Below are positions 10,464 through 18,820 of a DNA stretch of 64,000 bases, one piece after another. Within the stretch, counting starts at the first letter, position 1. The number at the start of each line of letters is the position of its first letter. The stretch is from Ahaetulla prasina (taxonomy: Eukaryota; Chordata; Lepidosauria; Squamata; Colubridae), in the NCBI RefSeq assembly GCF_028640845.1, contig NC_080546.1, positions 69,283,205 through 69,347,204 on the forward strand, in the 5' to 3' direction. Under the pieces are notes generated by a model that saw only the letters and a program-made list of their open reading frames with translations, did not search any database and was not told the DNA's origin. Both the position numbers and the translations under genes were made by a program.

Positions 10464-11084
10464 AAACATGCTTTTTTGTTGTCTTAGACCATTCTTTTCT
10501 TTTTGTCTATGTGCATTCTTCCTTCTGTTGTATAATTATAAGTTTATTTTTAAAACTTGAAAAAATTTAAAATGTATCCAGATAGTAATTGTCAAAATAC
10601 ATTTAGGAACTGTTATTATTATGCTATGTAAAGAGGAACCAATATGAATAACTGCTATGTCTAAAAACCAAGTTGGCCTCCTCTCTATGTTTTATGCTTT
10701 GCTTTACTTTTTCCTTCTCCTTATGTTGTCCTTTTCCACAAAGTTAAAAGAGAAAGAAAGGTGTTTTTCCCCTCACCGATTTTTTTCTTTACTTTCCTAA
10801 CAATAATAAGGATACAATAGTTTAAAATGCTCTTTGGAGTTAATGGGTAACAGCAATATACAAAGTGGACACTGCATGATCACTAAATCTTGCCCAAGGA
10901 TCTGGCCAGGTCTGCAATTAAATTTTTGTTCAACATGGAAAATGAGGAAGATCCTTCAGTTTATCTGACAGCAAAAAAATTGCATGCTGGTTTCTCTGCA
11001 GTCTCAAAAATTACAATCTGTTTTATCTGATAATGTGATATAGTTTGTAATTTCTCTTTTCAGCAATGCCGCTGACCAGTAGGG
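10464..11084. other. No recognisable feature
   Basis: AT-rich sequence without a supported ORF or repeat terminus. Confidence 0.5.
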
Positions 11085-11189
11085 GTTTGAGCACAGGAAT
11101 GTGAAGAGGAGCCGGCAAGGCCACACATTCATCATGGGATGGTTTCACGTGCCGCTTCTGGCACGCATGCCATAGGTTTGCCAACACTG
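11085..11189 (-). mobile_element. hAT terminal fragment (outer left copy)
   Basis: Ending at 11189 with ...ttgccaacactg, the minus strand reads CAGTGTTGGCAAACCTATGG, a hAT-type terminus. Its partner terminus lies at 15011. The adjacent octamer gactaagt (11190-11197) nearly matches gaccaagt at 15003-15010. The rest of the element is missing or runs into unassigned DNA to the left. Confidence 0.75.
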
Positions 11190-11197
11190 GACTAAGT

Positions 11198-11333
11198 ATT
11201 GCATGGAGCCATGGTGCGTGTGTGAGTCCAGGATTTTCTTAATCTCAAAGGGTTGTTCTCCTTCCACCATAAGGGGGACCGGAGATGTGGGCATAGGTGG
11301 TCTGATGTTAGAGGTAATCTCTGGCTTGAACAA
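11198..11333 (-). pseudogene. Chromodomain, N-terminal half
   Basis: The frame reads PVPLMVEGEQPFEIKKILDS, then HHGSMQYLV, and stops at the hAT junction. The family continues with QWKxY. Chromodomains on integrase C-termini steer chromovirus integration. The complementary half (YxVWK, ending LRKFHLKYPTK) lies at 14.87-15.00 kb on the other side of the LTR. Confidence 0.85.
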
Positions 11334-11760
11334 ACTACAGTGGAATACTGGATGTACTTGTCTAACTGTCTTGTGGAGAAGTAATTCTACTGTGAAGGAT
11401 TTATGATCCTAGTGATTGGGAAAGGTCCTGTGGTCCTAGTTTCTTAGAGGGTTGTAGTGATTGTAAGAATTTTATAGATAGATGGACTCTATCTTCAACC
11501 TTGAATGGTTTTAGTTCAGTTCTCTTCTTGACTGCCTGAGCTTTAAAAGTGGCTCTAGCTTTTTGTAGGGCTAGTCTCACAACTAGCCACGTTGTTGGTA
11601 AATTATGCATCCATTCTTTAAGGGATAGGATGTTTCTCTTCTGTTGGTATTTCAGACATGGGAGTGAATTCCTGCCCCATGGCTATTTGGAATGGAGTAA
11701 ACCCTGTGCTGAATTATTGTATGCTACCTCAGCAAAAGGTAACAGGTCAATCCAGTTGAG
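11334..11760 (-). pseudogene. Chromovirus integrase C-terminal remnant, fused to RT
   Basis: Directly after SPQEL of RT the same frame reads NWIDLLPFAEVAYNNSAQG, the end of the integrase core. It is followed by ATFKAQAVKKRTELKPFKVEDRVHLSIK and SKKLGPQ of the integrase C-terminal domain. The RT to integrase jump is in frame and removes roughly two thirds of pol. A frame shift then leads toward the chromodomain. Confidence 0.8.
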
Positions 11761-11764
11761 TTCT

Positions 11765-12338
11765 TGGGGGGACATGCTGTACATTTTTGATTTTGGAAGT
11801 TTAGCCCTTGGTAATATTTCGATGGCACAATCGGTGGTTCGGTGGGGGGAGGGGAGCTCATTGAACCCTTCTTCGCTAAATACCTTAGCTGGTCCCTTTA
11901 TTCTTTTGGGATGCCCTGGGTTAGCATGGACCAGCCGGCCATCACTGTTTCCTTGCTCCCCCCTTTTCCATGGCTTTCCTCTATTTCATCTGCAAATGTC
12001 ATGTGTCCCTGGAATGTTATAGACCCTTTCTTCCAATTTACTTTAGAGTTCCATTTCCTCAACCATGTGAGGCCTAGGACTACTGACCATTCCATTCTGG
12101 GTGCTATGATAAACACGAGTGTTTTATCAAGGCTTCCCATGTTTATTTGCAGAGGTTCAGTGGCAAAAATGGCTGGTTCCCCCCCCCACTTACTGTCCCA
12201 TCTTGCTGGCAGAAAGTGATGGGGGTTTTCAGTTTCTTTAGGTGGATCTCCAATTTCTCCATCAGGATGGGGCATATTAGGCACTAGGTGCAACCCGAGT
12301 CCAGTAATGCTGAAATTTCCTCCCTTCTCTCTCAGCAA
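11765..12338 (-). pseudogene. Chromovirus protease and RT N-terminus remnant
   Basis: 12338-11898 encodes a retropepsin-family segment with LQINMGSLDKTLVFIIAPRM, VVLGLTWLRKW and VNWKKGSITF, typical of the end of a Ty3/gypsy protease. I could not find the DSG active-site triplet. A frame just downstream reads KVFSEEGFNELP, HRTTDCAIEILP and SKMYSMSPQEL, the conserved entry into Ty3/gypsy RT. It stops at the deletion junction near 11760. Confidence 0.75.
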
Positions 12339-13315
12339 GGGATGAAAAGCATTAGGGGTAGGGTGAGGGATTCGATTGGGTTGCTTACTAGTGGGTTGTC
12401 CTCCAGGTCACTTTTGGACAGGCTTGGATCCTCAAGTTGGGGTGCTGGAGTTCCTTCCTCTGGGGTGGAGGGTGGAGAAACTCCACAGCCTCTCTGCTTC
12501 TCGAAGCGGTTTCTTTTCCTTGGGGGGTTGATTTCACAGGGTTTCCTCCATCTGGCTTCCTGATGGGAGTTTTTGAATGGCACTCTGCTCCGCGATGCCT
12601 CTCCTTTCTGCACTTGAAACAGCCCGATGGTATCGGTGCTAGGGCAGTTTGTGGCTTGAACAGTTCCCTCTTCCCCTGGGGTGGGGATCTTCTTCAAACT
12701 CTACCCGCCCAGTATTGGTTTTGGGTCATGTCAATTTCGGCTTCCTCTGCCATCAGGTACCATTCATGCAACTGATTAGAGGCTCTCCTGGCCAAGCAAG
12801 TAATGTACAGGTCATTATTCAGCCCATCCTTAAACCAGCTCACCAAGATGTCTTCTGACCAGTCTATGGCAGGCTAGATCGCAGGCTAGATCTCTATATT
12901 TGGCTACTGGCCGGCAACCCTGTTTCACGACTCTGATGCGATTGTGGGCTTTGCAGTCAGCTAATGGGTCCTCAAAACACCATGCAGGACCATCATGAAA
13001 CGGTCGAAATTTCACAGCTCAAGGGCATCGGCATTGTGGAGGGTTACCATCCAGTGGGCAGCTGCTCCCACCAGGACCAGGGTGAGAACTCGAACTTGTG
13101 CCCCCTGGGTTGGGAAATTCTGGCCATATTCCTGCATATATGTGAGGACTTGGGCTAGGAAAAAACCCAGCTTCTGGGGGTCTCCATTGTAGTTGTATGT
13201 CCCCGAGTTGGTCGGGGACATTCACCCGGGTTTGTGCTGTGAGAGGAGGGTTTCCTGGTGCGGTGGATGCTCCAGCAGCAGTGGCAACCACTTCGTCGGT
13301 GGCTGTAGGGTCCAT
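12332..13315 (-). pseudogene. Chromovirus gag remnant
   Basis: Overlapping broken minus-strand frames. 13221-13012 reads YNGDPQKLGFFLAQVLTYM and AQVRVLTLVLVGAAAHWM. 13015-12830 reads FEDPLADCKAHNRI and VAKYRDLACD. 12697-12332 is a Lys/Arg- and Pro-rich stretch following the capsid. The first block matches the capsid N-terminal pattern of Ty3/gypsy gag, also domesticated in vertebrates as the RTL family. Frameshifts show it is not a domesticated gene here. No CCHC knuckle was clearly seen. Confidence 0.8.
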
Positions 13316-13770
13316 AGGATAGCTCTGGCTTCCTCAGCGGCTGGTGCTGCTTCTGCCCTCCTTCATTGGAGATCTGGCTCCCTTTGGATATTTAGGTCTC
13401 CCAGAACCTTCATCACAAGCCAGGTGATGTGCTGTTTGAATCAGTCATTCCCCAGCAGTTCTTTGATCAGCTCTTCCTGGTCAGATAGGGCTTCCAACTC
13501 CATCTTTCCCACTGGTTTTTGGCTACTGCAGGTGTGGGTGACCCCCTTGGTTCTTCCATTCCAGCTATCCTTTTTCCCCACACTGATCAACCGTCAGGGT
13601 TTTGTGGAACCTTCCAGGACAGCTTCAATGTCCTAAATGGGACAATCATCTGGCTGGGTGGTTGTAGAAGTCTGCCCCCAGTATTTGGCCTCCCCTTGCT
13701 TGCTGCTCTGTTTGGACATGGTTTGCAGAGTCCCCTCAGTAGAGTAACATTTTTCTCTCCGGTTTGACCA

Positions 13771-14821
13771 TGTTTGCAGAGCCTGCTTTAGGTAAGCCCG
13801 GCCTCTCCCACTTATCCAAGAAAGTAAAGACTCTTGAAACTTGGCATTTCAAAAGGAACCTTTTATTGAATAGAGGTGATATCAGGGCAAAAAGAAAGCA
13901 GGCTCTGAGGGGCCCTCAGGCTATACAGTTAGAATAAAGGAATGTTGTGACCCAGGCCCAAGTAAGTAGTAGGAAACTCAGTCTGTGACACAAACAAACA
14001 AACTTTATTTGAACAGCTGAGAATTACTTCATTCCCACCGTAGTTCCACTAAATTAAAACAAATTCCTCCCAACACAAATTCCTCAGTCCTATTGCAAAC
14101 CTTGGTCCAAGTAGGCAAATTGCCAAAGGCCTTTTTTGGCAAATGTTCAGAAGTCACAAAAATAAATGCAAGATGTAGACAAAGCAGAAGATGAAGCTAC
14201 CAACGTTGTTTTCGGGCAAAGCCCAAACACCATTGCTGGTCTGTTTTAAACCTTATGGGAGGGGCCAATCATCTCTTGGCCCTACTCCCAAGTTGTCCTT
14301 ATTGCTTGAGCTGCTCTTGCCTTCTGGCAGCTCTTCTCATGTGTGTATTAGAAACAGGCTCCTCCTTTTCCTCTGCCTCACTACTAACAGTCTCTGGAGG
14401 CTCTGGAGTCCGCACCTCACTCCCCGATGGCCCTGGCCTCACCTCAGCCTCATCGTTGTCTGAATCCATTGCCAGCTCCACAGGCTGCTGGTGGACCACA
14501 ACAGGGAATTAGAAACCCCTCCCAAAAGTCCAATGTGGATTCAGCCAATCCACAGGTGTGAAGATGTTATCGTACCGGCCGCTCTGGGAAAAAGATAAGG
14601 GAACTTTCTCATGGTCATCCTCCACCGGCTCTCAAGTGATGCAACCCACATGGCCCTCCCTCCCCTTACATTCCCCAATGCCAGGGAACTTAGGTGCCAG
14701 GCTAGAAGTTATAAATCAATAAATTGCAGGATACAGGATATATAGGAAAGAGAGTAATAAGTAAAGAAAGTAATTTAAAAAAAACCTTCCCCTGAAAAAT
14801 GGCAGATACACGGATCTGACA
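13771..14821 (-). repeat. Chromovirus LTR with a nested solo LTR
   Basis: On the minus strand the LTR starts TGTCAGATCC at 14821 and ends ...CTGCAAACA at 13771. It contains AATAAA near 13866. Without the nested 561-bp LTR it measures about 485 bp. It is flanked on one side by a purine-rich tract and chromodomain end (element upstream) and on the other by TGGTCAAACC and gag (element downstream), so it serves as the shared LTR of two internal regions. A related LTR lies at 24.55-25.00 kb. Confidence 0.82.
13938..14508 (-). mobile_element. Nested solo LTR, TGTTGTG...CACAACA
   Basis: 561 bp from 13943 (tgttgtgacc) to 14503 (accacaaca), with near-identical pentamers aggaa and gggaa outside. It is the same LTR family as 58964-59438: shared blocks include gaattacttcat, ttggtccaagtaggcaaattgcc, and tttctggaggctctgga in the opposite orientation. 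It interrupts the host LTR between gataaa and attagaaaccc, an arrangement visible intact at 24.71 kb. No internal region remains. Confidence 0.9.
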
Positions 14822-15010
14822 TACTGCCCTCCTTAGAAAAAAGGATAATCCACCTAGAAAGAAACAAGGAAAACATATGTAAGTTAAGATGATTTGGTTG
14901 GGTATTTCAGGTGGAATTTCCTCAGGAGTGTAGGGGCCTTTACTAGTTTTCTAGCCACCCATTCGTTTTGAGATGGTGGCAAATGTTTCCATACATAATA
15001 GTGACCAAGT
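14822..15010 (-). pseudogene. 3' end of an upstream chromovirus: chromodomain C-terminal half and PPT
   Basis: A minus-strand frame reads YYVWKHLPPSQNEWVARKL, then KAPTLLRKFHLKYPTK, which is the second half and tail of a chromodomain. A stop follows, then the purine tract AAGGAGGGCAGTA immediately before the LTR start TGTCAG at 14821. The segment begins at the hAT TSD-like octamer (15003-15010), the same chromodomain position at which the downstream element is cut. Confidence 0.82.
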
Positions 15011-15131
15011 CAGTGTTGGTGAACCTTTGGCGTTCTTGCGTGCCGGCCTGCATGCCGGAAGTGGTACGTGAAGCCGTCTTGCGACGAATGCGCAGCCTCA
15101 CCAGCTTCTCTTTGTGTTCCTGTGCCCGCCG
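15011..15131 (-). mobile_element. hAT terminal fragment (outer right copy)
   Basis: It starts CAGTGTTGGTGAACCTTTGG at 15011 and continues with cgtgccgg and ggaagtggtacgtgaag. This is the inverted counterpart of the terminus at 11189, which has cgtgccagaagcggcacgtgaa. It is cut at about 15131, where LTR sequence resumes. Confidence 0.78.
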
Positions 15132-15305
15132 TCCCCTTACATTCCCCAAAAAGTGTGAAAATGCCAGGGCGCTTAGGTGCCAGGCTAGAAGTTATAAATC
15201 AATAAATTGCAGTATATAGGATATATAGGAAAGAGAGTAATAAGTAAAGAAAGTAATTTAAAAAATCCCTTCCCCTGAAGAATGGCAGATATACAGATCT
15301 GAACA
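15132..15305 (-). repeat. Partial copy of the chromovirus LTR
   Basis: These 174 bp repeat 14661-14821 with few differences: ccccttacattcccc, caggctagaagttataaatc and gaaagagagtaataagtaaag. They cover only the first third of the LTR. The copy begins at TGTTCAGATC on the minus strand and stops where hAT sequence starts. Confidence 0.88.
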
Positions 15306-16904
15306 GGTACTGTCTCCTCCCTACTTTTCATTCCCAATCAGTTACCTAATTGTTGAGGAAATATTTTCATGATTTAAACTTTGGTAGTGTGGGAAATATT
15401 TTTTTCAATGTAATAGGAGACTAAGTAGTGGCACTCAGCTTTAATTTGCCTTTGGTGATGAATAATACTGTTCTACCCAAGTCTTGTCTGTTTTGTGAAC
15501 TTTAATTTATTCTCTTGATATTTACTTTCTCGCTGTGCCAATTTAGAAATCATTTTTTTCTCTGCTTGTTCTGCTTTGTATAATATACTATGTTCTTTGG
15601 TGAAAGTAACTATTGAAATATTCTAATTCAAATGGAAGAGTTTAGTATGCTAGTTACAAATATTTCAAACAACATAGCTACTTTCTTGACAATGAGATAT
15701 TTTTATCCAGCAAGGCTAATTACCTTTTTGCCAACAAAGATGGGATATAGTGTAGCAATACCACTTTCTATTATGAACTTTCAGTAATACTACACCACCC
15801 AAAGAGTGCATATCCTTGAATTATGCCAAAAAGCCTAAAACAGTTCATGGGAGGATATGCAAATTCCCACCGATGTAGTGATAGCAGCTGTGAAGCCACA
15901 ATTTATCCTCTAGATAAATTTAGAATCGTTAATATCTTTCTCAACCAGTTCCCACTGCAGCAGCCCTTTTGAATCCTTCTTAAAAATCAGAGCCAAGTTT
16001 TTGTGCAATCATTTTTACGGCTATTGGAAAGCAAAATACTCTTGTGCTGTTTAACATTTTCTCTGTTTGTCAGCATTGCTATTGTGTGGAAATTGTATTT
16101 TAGTATGAACTTTTCAAGAGTAACACATGCTTTCCTCCCCCCTCCTTTAAATGAAAAACATGTTAGTGAAATTAAAAGTTGTACAGTAAAAGATTTCTGC
16201 TCTTTCCCACTGGAAGAATATTTATATACATTCAGAAGTTTTCCTCCCTTGCTGGAGTTCAGACATTGCTTCATCTTGCCATTTAATCATTTTTATGTCC
16301 ATCCCTCAGCTTCAGAGAGGAGGCAAGTAGTCAAGTTTATGTTAGCTAAAAATAAACTTGTAGACTGGCTGGATTCTTCCATATGAAAATATAAACAACT
16401 GTCAACTCTTTGGGAAAAGATATTTTACTCTGTTTGCGACTTCCCCTAGAGAACTAGATGTGGCTCTCCCCCACACATACTTTTTTCATAATTGAGACAG
16501 ATCCCTTACACTTCTGGGAAATGAGAATTCTGTTCATTTGACTATTAAAAGGTTTTGATTAGCATTGCAGTGAAGATTTTAAGCCAGCGTGTACTCACTG
16601 GACTCAGGGTTCAAACTTGAATGCCTGAAGGCAGCATTCACAATAAATACATAAATGAAATGGCTTGGCATAAACTTTTCATCTTTGCATCCACAGATGG
16701 AGAATTCTTTTAGGTTATAGCAGTCGTAATACAGCATCTACTTGTTTATACATTTCTATGTGTAAGTCAAATATATGTTTTTTCTGAACTTCAGCGACAA
16801 TATGTTCAGCAGAGTGGAAGCATATATTAACACCACAGGGGGGAAACGGATTACATTGTAATGGTTGTTGTTCTTTCTCTTTCACTAATAATTTGGGAAA
16901 TATA
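15306..16904. other. No recognisable feature
   Basis: About 1.6 kb of AT-rich DNA. A 127-codon open frame at 16003-16386 has no recognisable domain and an antisense frame of similar length, so I do not call it a gene. It could be unique intergenic or intronic DNA. Confidence 0.45.
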
Positions 16905-17138
16905 GAACTAGCACTTAGACTTATATACCACTTAACAGTGCTTTGCAGCCTTCTCTAAGCTGTTTACAGAGTCTGCATATTGCCTCCAACAATTTGAGTC
17001 CTCATTTTGCCCACCTCAGAAGGATGGAAGGCTGAATCAACCTTGAGCCTGGTGAGATTTGAACTGCCAAATTGCAGTCAGCTGGCAGTCAGCAGAAGTA
17101 GCCTGCAGTACTGCCCTCTAACCACTGCATCACTGTGG
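16905..17138 (-). mobile_element. Sauria-type SINE (tRNA head, BovB-like tail)
   Basis: The minus strand starts at 17138 with CCACAGTGATGCAGTGGTTA (box A region), then gcagttcaaatctcacc (box B region). It runs through a body to a tail reading ggtatataagtctaagtgct. Two further copies lie at 53.6 and 61.8 kb. The tail resembles the BovB LINE 3' end, which is how Sauria SINEs are mobilised. Confidence 0.85.
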
Positions 17139-17240
17139 ATCATGATGCACATAATAATCAATTGGCTTCAATGTCAAATACATCTGGGGAAGTTTGTTGC
17201 TGCCAGAGCTTTCCGAGAGTGTACAGCAGCGAGGCTCCAG

Positions 17241-17248
17241 TGACGTCA
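17241..17248 (+). promoter_or_regulatory. CRE-like TGACGTCA at L1 +11
   Basis: A perfect TGACGTCA palindrome starts 10 bases from the L1 5' end. It is followed at 17261-17277 by a 7-bp stem with a 3-base loop. Both are retained in the mini-L1. A 5' site for CREB/ATF-type factors would suit an internal promoter. Activity is an inference. Confidence 0.6.
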
Positions 17249-17797
17249 CCCTCCTGCTGGGTGCTCTAACAGAGCACTCCGTGTTAGAAGATTGTAAAAG
17301 TCAGTGAAACAGAAAATAAATCACTGTTCACTGAGCTTAGCATAATCTCTGGGTGAAAGAGGTTATCAGAATTGTGGAAGAGTGGCAGGTCTGACAGGGG
17401 GTTTGCTCTCAAGAGCGAATTTTCCTGGATTTATGACCCCACCGAATTCCACTCCCTCCAACTTCAGCACGCTCCTGTTTTTATCAGGAAAAAGGAGAGG
17501 AATGTCGCTTCTGCTCTAGAGGACTTATTAAATTGATTGATATTCCAAGCAGGCGGAATTTCTGGCGTTCGATCTTTGATGCAGAATCAGCACGGCAAGT
17601 ACCGACTCCCTTTTGAAACTTGAAACCTTTCTTTGTCTTTGATTAATTGACTTTAAAATGGCGTCTAAAAGTGAAAGTAAAATTTTTTAATGCGATGAAG
17701 CAGCGTTACTTGTGGATTGTTACAAGCGGAGTTTTTTATACTGAAAGGAGGGAAGGAGAGTTATTAAGTTTGAATTCCTGATTCTTTTGAAGACAGA

Positions 17798-18820
17798 ATG
17801 GCAGCTAAACCTTTAAAGCCTTCTGGAAGAAGGGATCTGAACCAAGTCTTGAGGAAATATTGAAAGAACAATTAAAACTTTCTGAAGATAGGCAAAAGAG
17901 ATGATGGAGAATTTTAATGCAAAATAAGAGAAGATATTCTTATGGCAGTTCAAGGACTGAGTAAAAAAATTGAAGGATTGGAAGTGGAAATGCAACAGAT
18001 CTCTCAGTCAAATAAGCATTTAGAAGACGAAATGAAAGGTGTTCAGAAAAAAGTGGATCAAAATGAAGATCAGGTTGTGATATTACAATATAAACTTATG
18101 GAAGGAGCTCTTAGAATTCGTGGTATGCAAGAAGAGCGTGAGAAGACTTAAGAAAAATTATATCAGAAGCATTGGCTGAATTTATTGAAGTGGACCCCAA
18201 GAGGTAGCTTACCAAATTGATAAAATATATAGAGTTAATTCTTGGATTGCAAGACAGAGAAAGCTTCCTCGGGACATTGTGGTTTATTTTGTGAAAAGGA
18301 CTATGAGAAATCAAATTCTGCAAGTTTCATATCAGACAACTTTAAAAATTGGAGAACAGGAGTTGAAGGTGTTGAAAGAGATTCCTTCAAAGATGTTAAG
18401 AGACAGGAAGGAATTTGCTTTTTTTACACAAGAACTTAAAAAACATCAGATTCAATTCAGATGGGAGGTGCCAGTTGGACTGACACTATTCTATCAAGGA
18501 AGGAGATATAGAATTGACACTGTTTTAAAGGCAAAGGATTTTCTTTCTACAGTTTTGAAAGTCGAAATAGAAGTGATAGAAAAACTTCAAGAGACTCAAG
18601 AAGGCGTGGTGATCCAAGAGCCTTTATTGCTGCCAGTATTAGAGGAACCACAAGAGCAAAGGGTGACAAGAGGAGCCCTTAAGCGTAAGAAGAGCAGCAG
18701 TCTCAAAGTAAAAGTCAGGATCCCATTATGGAAGCTGTGGGAGGAGCTAGACGGAAGATACCGGAGGAGGAGCTTCCGTTGTCTGCTTCAAAGCTTCAGG
18801 AGGCCAGTAATGGCAAATAG
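17798..18820 (+). pseudogene. L1 ORF1 (RNA-binding chaperone), broken
   Basis: It starts with ATG at 17798 (MAAKPLKPSGRRD). The 17942-18151 frame is a coiled coil (LSKKIEGLEVEMQQISQ and on, with heptad spacing) ending in ALRIRGMQEE, the start of the RRM. 18279 onward gives VVYFVKRTMRNQILQ and the C-terminal domain QIQFRWEVPVGLTLFYQGRRY. The true C-terminus reads IPEEELPLSASKLQ and ends at TAG 18818-18820, overlapping the ORF2 start. At least three frame breaks occur (about 17860, 18150 and 18685). L1 ORF1p trimerises and coats L1 RNA. Confidence 0.88.

Larger units (their letters stand above)
11190..13770 (-). mobile_element. Ty3/gypsy chromovirus internal region, internally deleted
   Basis: On the minus strand a primer-binding-type TGG follows the LTR at 13770. 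Then come gag (13315 to about 12340), protease-like sequence (12338-11900), the beginning of RT (11890-11765), the end of integrase (11757-11340) and a chromodomain N-terminal half (11333-11198), cut by a hAT terminus. RT core, RNase H and integrase core are absent. The frames contain many stops. The protein order is that of Ty3/gypsy chromoviruses, LTR retrotransposons that assemble a particle and integrate their cDNA. Confidence 0.88.

Noticed and set aside
11549..12563. Several plus-strand frames up to 157 codons
   Set aside because: They are antisense to chromovirus protease, integrase and gag sequence whose minus-strand motifs are clear.
16003..16386. 127-codon open frame starting MQSFLRLLESKILL, with a hydrophobic N-terminus
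   Set aside because: No recognisable domain, no start context or splice evidence, an antisense frame of similar length, and AT-rich unassigned surroundings. It is best explained as chance.
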